DNA from: VRUE01 sp963716735
GTDB lineage: Bacteria > Actinomycetota > Thermoleophilia > Solirubrobacterales > 70-9
Assembly (NCBI GenBank): GCA_963716735.1
Contig: OY970321.1
Span: 434,001-498,000, forward strand
DNA length: 64,000 bases
Direction: 5' to 3'
The notes below the pieces were generated by a model. It ran no database searches. It was not told where the DNA came from and worked only from the letters and a program-made list of their open reading frames with translations. Positions 22,558 through 30,636 of the stretch are shown piece by piece. A program made the position numbers and the translations under genes. Numbering within the stretch: position 1 is the stretch's first letter; each line of letters starts with the position of its first letter.

Positions 22558-22563
22558 TAGGGT
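22558..22563 (+). promoter_or_regulatory. Putative -10 of dut (leaderless)
   Basis: TAGGGT ends 8 nt before the ATG at 22572, downstream of the long hflX hairpin. Confidence 0.5.
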
Positions 22564-22571
22564 GCTCGCCG

Positions 22572-23003
22572 ATGGAGCTTCGGGTCGCCAAGCTGAACGA
22601 GGAGGCTGTGCTGCCCAGCCGGGCGCATGAGGGCGATGCTGGGCTGGATCTGTACGCCTGCGAGGCGGCTCATCTGGGGCCTGGAGAGCGGTGGAGCGTT
22701 GGTACTGGGGTTGCGGTTGAGATCCCGGAGGGGCACGCTGGGCTGGTGTTGCCGCGGTCGGGGCTTGCGCGGGACCATGGGATTGCGCTGGTCAACAGCC
22801 CGGGGCTGATCGACGCCGGCTACAGGGGGGAAGTGCGGGTGTTGCTGCTCAACACCGATCCCGCCGAGACCTTTCGAGTGGAGCCGGGAGAGCGGATCGC
22901 CCAACTCGTCATTGCGCCGGTCGCGCTCGCCGAACCGGTCGAGGTGGAGTCGCTGACCGAGTCTGCCCGTGGCGACGGTGGCTTCGGCTCCAGCGGACGC
23001 TAG
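22572..23003 (+). CDS. dut: dUTP diphosphatase
   Basis: A 143-residue homotrimeric dUTPase that removes dUTP and supplies dUMP. The conserved motifs are in order: EGDAGLDLYA, LPRSGLARDHGIAL, NSPGLIDAGYRGEV, ERIAQLVI, and the C-terminal GDGGFGSSGR arm that closes over the active site. Length is typical. It ends tail to tail with the RTX-repeat gene; the two TAG stops overlap in the palindrome CTAG. Confidence 0.96.
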   Translation: MELRVAKLNEEAVLPSRAHEGDAGLDLYACEAAHLGPGERWSVGTGVAVEIPEGHAGLVLPRSGLARDHGIALVNSPGLIDAGYRGEVRVLLLNTDPAETFRVEPGERIAQLVIAPVALAEPVEVESLTESARGDGGFGSSGR

Positions 23004-25126
23004 CGTCGGCGGACCCGGAAGGCGAACAGGGCCGGGGAGCGATCGCGGTTGCCGGCTCGATCGACTGCGAGGACCCGGAAGGCGTGACGGCCGGGTGCGA
23101 GTCGGTAGACCCGAGGCGAATGGCAGGACCTGAAGGGCTTGCTGTCGAGTTTGCAGCGGAAGGTCGCGCCGGGCTCATTTGCGGCGAAGGCAAAGCTGAC
23201 GGTGCGACGCGATCCGGTGGTGAAAAGGACCCTTGCCGGGCGGTGGAGAAGCCGCGTTTGCGGCGATTTGCGATCTCTAGGCCGCCGGGGTTCGACCGAG
23301 GGCGGAGGTTCGACCACGGGTGGGGGGGCGACTGCCTGTTCTGGGGTGGGATCAACGGGCGTGTTCGGCGGGCGGAAGCTGTTGGGGGCGCGTTCCTCGA
23401 TTTCCTCGCAGCCAACCGGCGAGGCGTCGGGGCCGTTTTCGGGGAAGTCGATCTGGGCGGTATCGAAACCGTCGCCGCAATCGATCGTCGGATCGGGGTC
23501 GGGGTTGGGAGTGCCGGAGTTGGCGAGAATCGTGTCGTTGCCGCCGGCGGCGAAGTAGGAATCGGGCCCGGGCCTGCCCAACAGCTGGTTGTCGCCCGAG
23601 TCCCCGATCATGACGTCGCCCAGGCTGGTTCCCTCAGTGTCCTCGAGTCCGAACAGACCGGTCAGCAATGCGGCACTCGAGCACTGGGGTTGTCCTCCCG
23701 CGCCGATCAGGCCAGCGGCATGCGCTGCCATGTTGATCGCGACCGCCTGGTTGAAATTCGCCCAGTTGGCGTTGTCGCGCCCCTCGCCACCGTCGAGTGA
23801 GTCGCCATCGCAGACAGCGTTGGAAACGAAGAGGTCATCCCCCGTGCCGGCATTCAGGTCGTCGTCACCGCTGTTGTTCGGCACGGCGTCGTCTGCGCCT
23901 CCGGCGTTGGAGATGTTGTTGCCCGGGCCATCGACGAGGGCGTCCTCGGTGTCGCCACTGGCTAGGTTGTCACCGCCGTCGCCGCCCAGCAGGATCACCG
24001 AGGTCGTCTCCGGAAAGCCGGTGGTGGTGAGGGTGTCGTTGCCCTGCAGGCCCGCGAGCATGATCGAGTCGGGAGCTTCATCGAGGTCGAAGGAGCCGGC
24101 CGGGCTGCCGTTGCGAGTGAAGGTGACCAGTTGGGTAGCGCTGGAGTAGGTCGCCGTGACGATGTCGTTGCCGTTGCTGCCGGTTAGGTAGAGGGCCGGC
24201 GTGGCGCCCTCCTGGGGCGCCATCAGGCCGGCGCTCGCGGTGCCTGGATCGCGCGGATCGACTTCCTGATCGCTGCCGCTGAACTCGCATTCCGAGAGCG
24301 TGGTACCGGTCGCAGCTTCGCAGTAGTCGCCCTCGGGGCCGCCGAAGACGTTGTCGTCCCCTCCTTCGCCGAGGATCACGTCGGCCCCGCCGCCCCCATA
24401 GAAGGTTTGATCCTGGTCGGTGCCGACGAGGAAATCGGAGAACGCGGTGCCGATCACGACATCGAAGTCGGCAGCCTCGATGTCTTCGTCGACGCCTCCT
24501 CCCTCGGGTGCCAGGCCGTTGTCGCCGAGGTTGCTCTGCATGTTGAGGTAGACCCCGCGGCCGTCTCTTCCGGCCGGCAGACCATCGAAATCGGCGACCC
24601 CCGGCCTGTTGTCGAAGAAACCCGGCGTCGCTCCGGTGGCGTAGCTGAGCGTGTCGACCCCGCCACCCGTGTTTTGAATGTCATCGATCGTGGCGTCTCC
24701 CCGGACAAAGTTGTTGCCCGCTTCGCCGTCGAGCAGCGAGTCGGCACCGAATCCACCGGAGAGGCGATCGTCGTCGGCCCCGCCGCGCAGCTGGTCGTCG
24801 CCGATCCCGCCATAGAGGCGGTCGTTCCCGTCGCCGCCGTTCAGCCTGTCGTTGCCCCGGCCGCCGAAAAGGGTGTCATTGCCCCCTTCGCCGTTGACGG
24901 CGGTGATGCCGCGAGGGGCGTGGATCGTGTCGTCGCAGGGGGTCCCAACGATCGTGCTACCGACGGTTTCGGGGCCTTCGGCGCAGCTTGGCGCGGCACT
25001 CGCCGCCGGGGCGAAGATCGCTACGGCTCCCATCGCCAGCAACACGGCAAGCGCGGTCGAGGTTTGGGTCGCATAGCGACCGAAACCTCGACCGCGACCC
25101 CCTCTTCGGTCGGATTGCACGCTCAT
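23000..25126 (-). CDS. Secreted RTX-repeat (hemolysin-type calcium-binding) protein
   Basis: About 708 residues. A long signal peptide (basic N-terminus, hydrophobic run, ASAAPS) is followed at about 75-140 by six to seven GGxGxDxLx-type nonapeptides, which form calcium-binding beta rolls. Further degenerate repeats occur near residues 250-275, 385-435 and 505-530. A Pro-rich linker leads to a C-terminal ~95-residue beta domain with two Cys, like the Ig-like modules in surface proteins. Function unknown; no type I exporter genes are nearby. Tandem GTG and ATG codons at 25129 and 25126 could both start. Confidence 0.8.
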   Translation of the reverse strand: MSVQSDRRGGRGRGFGRYATQTSTALAVLLAMGAVAIFAPAASAAPSCAEGPETVGSTIVGTPCDDTIHAPRGITAVNGEGGNDTLFGGRGNDRLNGGDGNDRLYGGIGDDQLRGGADDDRLSGGFGADSLLDGEAGNNFVRGDATIDDIQNTGGGVDTLSYATGATPGFFDNRPGVADFDGLPAGRDGRGVYLNMQSNLGDNGLAPEGGGVDEDIEAADFDVVIGTAFSDFLVGTDQDQTFYGGGGADVILGEGGDDNVFGGPEGDYCEAATGTTLSECEFSGSDQEVDPRDPGTASAGLMAPQEGATPALYLTGSNGNDIVTATYSSATQLVTFTRNGSPAGSFDLDEAPDSIMLAGLQGNDTLTTTGFPETTSVILLGGDGGDNLASGDTEDALVDGPGNNISNAGGADDAVPNNSGDDDLNAGTGDDLFVSNAVCDGDSLDGGEGRDNANWANFNQAVAINMAAHAAGLIGAGGQPQCSSAALLTGLFGLEDTEGTSLGDVMIGDSGDNQLLGRPGPDSYFAAGGNDTILANSGTPNPDPDPTIDCGDGFDTAQIDFPENGPDASPVGCEEIEERAPNSFRPPNTPVDPTPEQAVAPPPVVEPPPSVEPRRPRDRKSPQTRLLHRPARVLFTTGSRRTVSFAFAANEPGATFRCKLDSKPFRSCHSPRVYRLAPGRHAFRVLAVDRAGNRDRSPALFAFRVRRR

Positions 25127-25153
25127 CACCTACCCAAACCCGCTCCCGGCCAC

Positions 25154-25909
25154 TCAGCTGCGCAGCGCGACCGCCCGCGCGCACTCCTGCGCGGCCAGCT
25201 CCAGCGTGTCATCCAGGGGCTCGAGCTCCCGGGCCGAGCCATAGCGGCGCTCGAGGGCAAGGCCGATCAGGCGGTCAGCCAGCCAGGCGTTCTTGGGCAG
25301 CAGCGGGCCGTGTAGATAGGTGCCGATCAGGTTGTCGCGGTGCACGCCCTCGAAGCCGTCTTTGCCGTTGTTGCCAAACCCCTTCAGTACTCGGCCGAGC
25401 GGGGCTGCGCCGTCGCCGAGGTAGGTGCGTCCGCCGTGGTTCTCGAAGCCGGCGATCGTCTCGGGGCCGCTGCCGATGTCGGTGCCGATGTCGGCCTCGA
25501 TCGCGACGTTGCCGATCAGCCGCTCGCCTGGCTCCCGCACCGTCTCCAGGTCGGCCAGTCCGAGCCCGGGCAGCGTCTCCTCGCCGAGCTGGTAGCTGTG
25601 ACCGAGCAGCTGGTAGCCGCCGCAGACGGCGAGCAGGACGGCGCCGTCGCCCACCGCCGCCCCCAGTGCCTCGCGCTTGCTGGCGACCATGTCGGCGGCG
25701 ACAGCGCGCTGGTCGCGGTCCTGTCCGCCGCCGAGGTAGAAGAGGTCGTGCGCGGCGGGGTCAAGCCCCTCGCCTGGGCCGGCTGCGGCGTAGGAGAAGC
25801 CGATCCCGCGCCACTCGCAGCGCCGCTGCAGGAAGAGAATGTTGCCGCGGTCGGCGTAGATGTTCATCTGATCCGGATAGAGGGCGAGCAAGCGGAGCTC
25901 CATCGTCAC
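25154..25909 (-). CDS. gatD: Lipid II isoglutaminyl synthase, glutaminase subunit GatD
   Basis: A 251-residue class-I glutamine amidotransferase-like protein. It feeds ammonia to MurT, which amidates D-Glu of lipid II. The nucleophile is Cys96 in LAVCGGYQLLG and the catalytic His is His200 in GTYLHGPLLPKN. The N-terminal LYPDQMNIYADRGN is characteristic of GatD/CobB-like proteins. The GTG start overlaps the methyltransferase stop (GTGA). It is last in a diacylglycerol-kinase/murT/methyltransferase/gatD operon. Confidence 0.9.
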   Translation of the reverse strand: MTMELRLLALYPDQMNIYADRGNILFLQRRCEWRGIGFSYAAAGPGEGLDPAAHDLFYLGGGQDRDQRAVAADMVASKREALGAAVGDGAVLLAVCGGYQLLGHSYQLGEETLPGLGLADLETVREPGERLIGNVAIEADIGTDIGSGPETIAGFENHGGRTYLGDGAAPLGRVLKGFGNNGKDGFEGVHRDNLIGTYLHGPLLPKNAWLADRLIGLALERRYGSARELEPLDDTLELAAQECARAVALRS

Positions 25910-26637
25910 TCCGTTCCCTTGCCGAGGACGACGACTGTCGAGCCGACGTGTATGTCGGTTGGCCCGATCCGCCGGCGCTCGACCGGCGCCAACCCCACCG
26001 TCGCTGCCTCCTCCTCGAGCTGTGCTGCCGAGAAGGTCTCGATCCGAACCCGATTCGGTTCCTCGCCAAGCTCGCCGGCCGGGGAGACGATCTGGCGGAG
26101 GCGGTGGATGACGATTTCGTCCGGTCCAACCGCGGCCTCGACCGCGAGGCTCGAGTAGACCCAGCCGTCAACCTCGCGCACGTCGGGCAGCGGTGGCGGC
26201 GAGTCGTCGGGCGGCGGCATCTCCTCCAGGATCGCAGCCGCGAAGCATCCTCCAGGTGCCAGGGCGGCGGCCACGCGGCGCAGGCAGGCGATGCGCTCGT
26301 CGGTGCCTTCGAGCAACTGCAGGGTCTGCATCGGCGCCACCGCCAACGCCACCAGGCGGTCGAGCACGAACTCGCGGGCGTCGGCGTGGACGGGCTCGAC
26401 CGCAAGCTCGCCGGCTCGCTCGCGCAGCGCCGCGAGCAGCGTCGCGTCGTGGTCGACGCCGATGATCTCGTGACCGCGGCGAGCGAGGTGCAGCGTGACC
26501 CGGCCGGTGCCGCAGCCGAGATCGAGGACCGCACCGCCCCCACCGGCCGCGAGCTCCTCCCAGAGAGGCAGATCGGCGCCGTAGGAGGCGCACTCGACGT
26601 CGTGCCAGATCACCTCGGTGCCGAGCGCCGCGCTCAT
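25906..26637 (-). CDS. SAM-dependent methyltransferase between murT and gatD
   Basis: A 243-residue class-I methyltransferase. Motif I is AVLDLGCGTGRVTLHLA near residue 38, with a following acidic residue in IIGVDHD; ALAPGGCFAAAILEE is the post-I motif. Substrate unknown. It overlaps murT at its start and gatD at its end (4 nt each), so all three are made together. Other proteins of this type methylate small molecules, so a cell-wall role rests only on position. Confidence 0.85.
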   Translation of the reverse strand: MSAALGTEVIWHDVECASYGADLPLWEELAAGGGGAVLDLGCGTGRVTLHLARRGHEIIGVDHDATLLAALRERAGELAVEPVHADAREFVLDRLVALAVAPMQTLQLLEGTDERIACLRRVAAALAPGGCFAAAILEEMPPPDDSPPPLPDVREVDGWVYSSLAVEAAVGPDEIVIHRLRQIVSPAGELGEEPNRVRIETFSAAQLEEEAATVGLAPVERRRIGPTDIHVGSTVVVLGKGTE

Positions 26638-28025
26638 CGCCAGAACTCCCGCGTGAGCCCGCGGTCGGAGAGCACCTTGTGCAGCTCGAGCAGCGCGGTG
26701 TAGGTGGGGAGGGCGAAGAGCTGCCCGGGCGCGTCGCTCACGGCCCGGTCGAGCGAGGCCTCGATCCCGCGTTCGACCGTGATCGCCTCCTCCGGCCAGC
26801 CGGCATATTTGAGCCGCAACGCCATCTCCGGCGCCCGCGTGCCGGCGCAGGTGACGTGACGCACGGCGCCCTCCAGCAGCTCGAAGTCGGCGTCCCAGAC
26901 CCAGGAAACGTCACGGCCATCGGCGATGCGGTCGTTCAGCCCGATCCAGAGGTCGAGCTGCCCATCGGTCGCCTCCAGCTCGAGCGTGCGCAGGACCTCG
27001 TTGGTCCCAGCCGGGTTCTTGACCAGCAGGATCGAGACCGGCTTGGGGCCCACCGCGATCGTCTCGACCCGGCCGAAGGCGCCGCGCATTGCGCTCAGGG
27101 CGGGGCCAATCCGCTCCGGGGGGACTCCCAGCTCCAGAGCGGCGGCGATTGCGGCCAGGGCGTTGTAGGCGTTGTAGAGGCCGGGCAGGGGAAGGTCGAT
27201 CGCCAGCTCGCCCTGCGGGGTCTGGATCGTGAGCGAGGAGCCGCGCATCCCGTGCAGCTCGATCCGGGTCGCGGCCACCTCGGGCTGTGGCCGCCTCGCC
27301 CCGCAGTCGGGGCAGGAGTAGTGGCCGAGGTGGCCGACGAAGGCGCGCTCGTAGGCGTAGGGATGACCACAGCGGCGGCAGTGCTTGGCGTCGAAGGCGT
27401 GCTGCAGCTCCGGCAGTGCTTGGGCCGTGTCATCGATGCCGAAGTAGACGACTCCCTCGCGCTGAGCTCCTTGCTCGTCACGGCCGAGGTCGGCGACGAG
27501 TGGGTCGTCGGCGTTGAGCGCGAAGCGGGCGTGTCCGACCCGTTCGCCGACCGTCTTCGCCCAGGCATCGGCGAGGGCCTCGGTCTCGCCGTAGCGGTCG
27601 AGCTGGTCGCGGAAGAGGTTGCCGAGGACGACCAGCGAGGGCTTCAGCTCGGCGGCTACCTGCGGCAGCCATGCCTCGTCGACCTCGAACAGTCCCTCGC
27701 GGCCACGTTGCTCGAGCAACGCCGTGGCGATCCCCCAGGTCATGTTCGACCCGGCCCGGTTGTGGACGGGGGTGCGGCCGTCAGCGGCAAGGAGAGCGGC
27801 CAGCATGCCCGCCGTCGTGGTCTTGCCATTGGTGGCGCTGATCAGGGTGACGCCGGCGTCGAGCCGTGAGCCGAGGCGTGCGATCGATCGCCGGTCGAGT
27901 CGCAGCAGGAACCGTCCCGGCAGCGTCGTGCCGCCGCCGCGGCCGCTGGCCCTACTGGCCGCGCCCACCGCGCGTGCCACGAGGCGCTTGGCCCCGAACA
28001 GGGCCCCGCTGCCGTCCCCGCTCAC
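26634..28025 (-). CDS. murT: Lipid II isoglutaminyl synthase, ligase subunit MurT
   Basis: A 463-residue Mur-ligase-family enzyme. The ATP loop ISATNGKTTTAGM is at about residues 62-74, RAGSNMTWGIA near 90, and the central domain carries a Cys4 zinc ribbon (C216, C219, C238, C241), a hallmark of MurT. The C-terminal DUF1727-type domain with LVKNPAGTNEVL follows. With GatD it amidates the alpha-carboxyl of D-Glu in lipid II. Start GTG or ATG region overlaps the preceding kinase gene by 4 nt. Confidence 0.93.
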   Translation of the reverse strand: MSGDGSGALFGAKRLVARAVGAASRASGRGGGTTLPGRFLLRLDRRSIARLGSRLDAGVTLISATNGKTTTAGMLAALLAADGRTPVHNRAGSNMTWGIATALLEQRGREGLFEVDEAWLPQVAAELKPSLVVLGNLFRDQLDRYGETEALADAWAKTVGERVGHARFALNADDPLVADLGRDEQGAQREGVVYFGIDDTAQALPELQHAFDAKHCRRCGHPYAYERAFVGHLGHYSCPDCGARRPQPEVAATRIELHGMRGSSLTIQTPQGELAIDLPLPGLYNAYNALAAIAAALELGVPPERIGPALSAMRGAFGRVETIAVGPKPVSILLVKNPAGTNEVLRTLELEATDGQLDLWIGLNDRIADGRDVSWVWDADFELLEGAVRHVTCAGTRAPEMALRLKYAGWPEEAITVERGIEASLDRAVSDAPGQLFALPTYTALLELHKVLSDRGLTREFWR

Positions 28026-28918
28026 TCCTCGGCCTGCGCTGGAACGATCACGCTCAACGCCCGGGGCAACACCCGCAGCGTCGCGGGCAGGTCGGTGAGG
28101 TGCTCTCCGTCGGCGTAGACGGGGAAGGACCGGCTGGCGCTCAGCTCGAGCCGTGAGGCGCGGAACACCCGCACCTCGTCCTCCTCGACGTGGGTGCCCT
28201 TGAACACCTTGGGCAGGTTACCCAGGAAGCGCAGCTTGCCCACCTCGCCGACCGTGACCACGTCGAACTCTCCATCGGCAAGATCGGCGTCGGGGGCGAT
28301 CAGCATTCCGCCCCCGAACGCCTTGCTGTTTGCGACCGAGACCGAGTAGCCGGTGAAGCGCTCGCGCTGCTCGCCGACGCGAACGGTGAAGCGGGCCGGC
28401 TTCCAACCGAGCAGGGTGCGTACACCGGCGTAGGCGTAGACCAGATTTCCGCGCAACCACGCGGTCTCGTTGGCGAGTCGATTCGCTTCGGAGTCGAAGC
28501 CGACGCTGACGATGCCGAGGAAGCGCTTGCCGTTGACCTCGCCGACGTCGATGCGGCGGGTGTGGCCCGCGGCGAGCGTTGCCACCGCGGCTTCGGGCTT
28601 CGCGGGGACGCCAAGCACGCGAGCGAGGTCGTTGCCACGACCGCCGGGAACGATCCCCAGCGGGACCTCCGTGCCGGCAAGGGCACCGCCGACCGCCCCG
28701 ATCAGGCCGTCGCCGCTGACGACGACCGGAACCTCATCCGCCTCGGCGGCCCGCAGGGCCCGCTCAACTCCATCCTCGAGCCCTTTCGTACGCTCGACCC
28801 GAAAAGGGATACGCCTTGCGTCCAGCTGCTGCTCCAGCCGCGGCAGCAGCTTCAGGGTGTGCCCGTGCGCGGAGGCCGGGTTGACCAGCAGCACCAGAGG
28901 CATCGCTTCGACTCGCAT
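28022..28918 (-). CDS. Diacylglycerol/lipid kinase family protein (YegS/BmrU type)
   Basis: A 298-residue lipid kinase-like protein. LLVNPASAHGH, VVVSGDGLIGAVGGAL (the GGDGT-type loop, here SGDGL) and VPGGRGNDLARVLGV are all visible. The substrate could be diacylglycerol, undecaprenol or a sphingoid base. I take the ATG at 28918 because TAGGGT lies 9 nt upstream; an in-frame ATG 15 nt later is possible. It heads the murT/gatD operon, which could link lipid-carrier phosphorylation to lipid II modification (inference). Confidence 0.85.
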   Translation of the reverse strand: MRVEAMPLVLLVNPASAHGHTLKLLPRLEQQLDARRIPFRVERTKGLEDGVERALRAAEADEVPVVVSGDGLIGAVGGALAGTEVPLGIVPGGRGNDLARVLGVPAKPEAAVATLAAGHTRRIDVGEVNGKRFLGIVSVGFDSEANRLANETAWLRGNLVYAYAGVRTLLGWKPARFTVRVGEQRERFTGYSVSVANSKAFGGGMLIAPDADLADGEFDVVTVGEVGKLRFLGNLPKVFKGTHVEEDEVRVFRASRLELSASRSFPVYADGEHLTDLPATLRVLPRALSVIVPAQAEE

Positions 28919-28927
28919 CCCTGCGGC

Positions 28928-28933
28928 ACCCTA
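28928..28933 (-). promoter_or_regulatory. Putative -10 of the kinase/murT/gatD operon
   Basis: Minus-strand TAGGGT ends 9 nt before the ATG at 28918. Its TAG is also the stop codon of the upstream methyltransferase gene. Confidence 0.5.
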
Positions 28934-29404
28934 TTCGGGCGTTGGCTCGCCGGTGTCGAGACGGGCGACCTGAAAGCACTCGCCCTCTGCCTCGCCGCTC
29001 TGGACCGGGACGAAGCTGTGCTTGCCCAGGCGCCAGTCCAGCCAGCGCCAAGCGCCGATCAGGATCAGGTATCCGTCCGGGCGCAGCACCCTCGCGATCT
29101 CTCCTGGATGCAGGGCCCCGTCGGCCTGGGTGACCAGGTCGAAGAAGCCATCGGGGTAGGGGAGAGCACGCGACTTGCCCTGCTTAAAGGCAACCCTGCC
29201 CTCGGGGTCGAGGCCGACCCGCGACACTGCCGCGCGGATCGACTCGGCGGAGCCGTCGACACCACGCACTCGGGCCGCCGGATACTCGCGCGCCAGGAAC
29301 AGCACGCGCTCGCCGTTGCCGCAACCGATCTCGAGAGCCCGCTCCGGCCGGTTGGGCACGTGGAGGACGGCGGCGGCAAGCGCGATGAGTGCAGGCGAAG
29401 GCAT
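28931..29404 (-). CDS. Small class-I SAM-dependent methyltransferase
   Basis: A 157-residue methyltransferase with RALEIGCGNGERVLFLA as motif I (near residue 23) and VRGVDGSAESI as motif II. RVLRPDGYLILIGAW is the usual late strand. Substrate unknown. ATG 29404 is preceded by TAGATG 8 nt upstream and is divergent from the cyclophilin gene. It could be the first gene of the following kinase/murT operon by read-through. Confidence 0.8.
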   Translation of the reverse strand: MPSPALIALAAAVLHVPNRPERALEIGCGNGERVLFLAREYPAARVRGVDGSAESIRAAVSRVGLDPEGRVAFKQGKSRALPYPDGFFDLVTQADGALHPGEIARVLRPDGYLILIGAWRWLDWRLGKHSFVPVQSGEAEGECFQVARLDTGEPTPE

Positions 29405-29412
29405 CTGTCGAT

Positions 29413-29418
29413 CATCTA
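29413..29418 (-). promoter_or_regulatory. Putative -10 of the small methyltransferase gene
   Basis: Minus-strand TAGATG ends 8 nt before the ATG at 29404. It overlaps the plus-strand -10 of the cyclophilin gene by two bases. Confidence 0.4.
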
Positions 29419-29422
29419 GGAT
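29417..29422 (+). promoter_or_regulatory. Putative -10 of the cyclophilin gene (leaderless)
   Basis: TAGGAT ends 9 nt before the ATG at 29432. It shares a CTAG centre with the divergent minus-strand -10. Confidence 0.5.
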
Positions 29423-29431
29423 CTCGCCGCG

Positions 29432-30109
29432 ATGAAGGGGCCTCGGGAAAAGTGGATAGCGCTTGCCGCCTTCGGGCTGATCGCCGCGGGCATCGTCGTC
29501 GCGATCCTGATTGGGCGTGGCGGCGGGGACAGCGACTCGACCACGACCGCCGCGAGTGCATCGGACTGCAAGCGGGTTGCGGCCCCAAAGCCGAAGAGCG
29601 TCAGCTTCAAGGCACCGAAGCAGACCGTCGGCAAGGGCGAGAAGTTGACCGCCGTGGTCGAAACCAGCTGTGGGACCTTCGAGATCGCCTTGGACTCGGC
29701 GCGGGCGCCGAAGACGGTCAACTCCTTCGTCTTCCTCTCCGAAGAAGGCTTCTACGACGACCTCGTCTTCCACCGGGTCGCGCCTGAATTCGTGATCCAG
29801 GGAGGGGACCCGACCGGCGGCGGAAGCGGTGGGCCCGGTTACAGCGTCGATGAGAAGCCGCCCGCCAACCTCGCCTACACCAAAGGCATCGTCGCGATGG
29901 CGAAGACCTCGGCGGAGCCACCCGGGCGCTCCGGCAGCCAGTTCTTCGTGGTCCTCTCCGCTGACGCCGGCCTGCCGCCCGAATACGCCCTGGTCGGCAA
30001 GGTCGACAAGGGCTTCGACGTGGTCGAACGGATCGGCGCGCTCGGCACGCCGGCCCAAAAACCGAAGCAGACCGTCCTGATCGAGAAGATCTCGATCGAA
30101 CGCGGCTAG
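29432..30109 (+). CDS. Membrane-anchored peptidyl-prolyl isomerase (cyclophilin)
   Basis: A 225-residue protein with an N-terminal signal-anchor helix (about residues 9-30) and a cyclophilin domain from about residue 65. Conserved segments are FVFLSEEGFYDDLVFHRVAPEFVIQGGDP and GRSGSQFFVVLS. It should catalyse proline isomerisation outside the membrane. The catalytic Arg in FHRV is present. It is followed by a peroxiredoxin gene with its own -10. Confidence 0.92.
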   Translation: MKGPREKWIALAAFGLIAAGIVVAILIGRGGGDSDSTTTAASASDCKRVAAPKPKSVSFKAPKQTVGKGEKLTAVVETSCGTFEIALDSARAPKTVNSFVFLSEEGFYDDLVFHRVAPEFVIQGGDPTGGGSGGPGYSVDEKPPANLAYTKGIVAMAKTSAEPPGRSGSQFFVVLSADAGLPPEYALVGKVDKGFDVVERIGALGTPAQKPKQTVLIEKISIERG

Positions 30110-30122
30110 CGAGCCCCGCAGC

Positions 30123-30128
30123 TAACCT
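30123..30128 (+). promoter_or_regulatory. Putative -10 of the peroxiredoxin gene (leaderless)
   Basis: TAACCT ends 7 nt before the ATG at 30136. Confidence 0.4.
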
Positions 30129-30135
30129 CCCGGCC

Positions 30136-30636
30136 ATGGCCAAGGTCGACGTGGGCGACGCTGCACCGGACTTCGAGCTGCCCGGCACCGGCGGCAAGAC
30201 GTACAAGCTCTCCGACTACCGGGGGAAGAACGTCGTGTTGGCCTTCTATCCGGGCGACGAAACGACGGTCTGCACGGCGCAGTTTTGCTCCTACCGCGAC
30301 AACAGCGAGCGGATCGACGAGCTCGACGCCGAGGTCCTCGGCATCTCGCCGCAGTCGGTCGGCTCGCACGAGCACTGGGTGCAGGAGCAGAGCCTCAACG
30401 TGCCGCTGCTGGCCGACGAGGATCTCGCCGTGAGCAAGCGCTACGGGGTTACGGCCTGGCTCGGGCCGCTGGCGAGGTTCACCGAGCTCAAAGACGCGCC
30501 CGGCGGCCGCTACATCATGCGCGCGATCTTCGTCATCGACGCCGAGGGGATCGTCCGCTACCGGCACGTATCCCGGACCGGCTCAACCTTCCAGTCGGTC
30601 GGCGATCTCGAGCAGGCCGTCGCCTCCCTGGCTTGA
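30136..30636 (+). CDS. Peroxiredoxin (BCP/AhpC-TSA family)
   Basis: A 166-residue thiol peroxidase. The peroxidatic Cys46 and the second Cys51, five residues apart in TTVCTAQFCSYRD, match the BCP-type atypical two-Cys arrangement. The N-terminal PDFELPGTGGKTYKLSDYRGK is typical. It reduces hydroperoxides with thioredoxin. The stop shares a base with the hydrolase start (TGATG), so the two genes are coupled. Confidence 0.92.
   Translation: MAKVDVGDAAPDFELPGTGGKTYKLSDYRGKNVVLAFYPGDETTVCTAQFCSYRDNSERIDELDAEVLGISPQSVGSHEHWVQEQSLNVPLLADEDLAVSKRYGVTAWLGPLARFTELKDAPGGRYIMRAIFVIDAEGIVRYRHVSRTGSTFQSVGDLEQAVASLA

Noticed and set aside
23000..25126. RTX protein as a type I-secreted toxin
   Set aside because: It has a classical N-terminal signal peptide, no HlyB/HlyD genes nearby, and only a short nonapeptide block.
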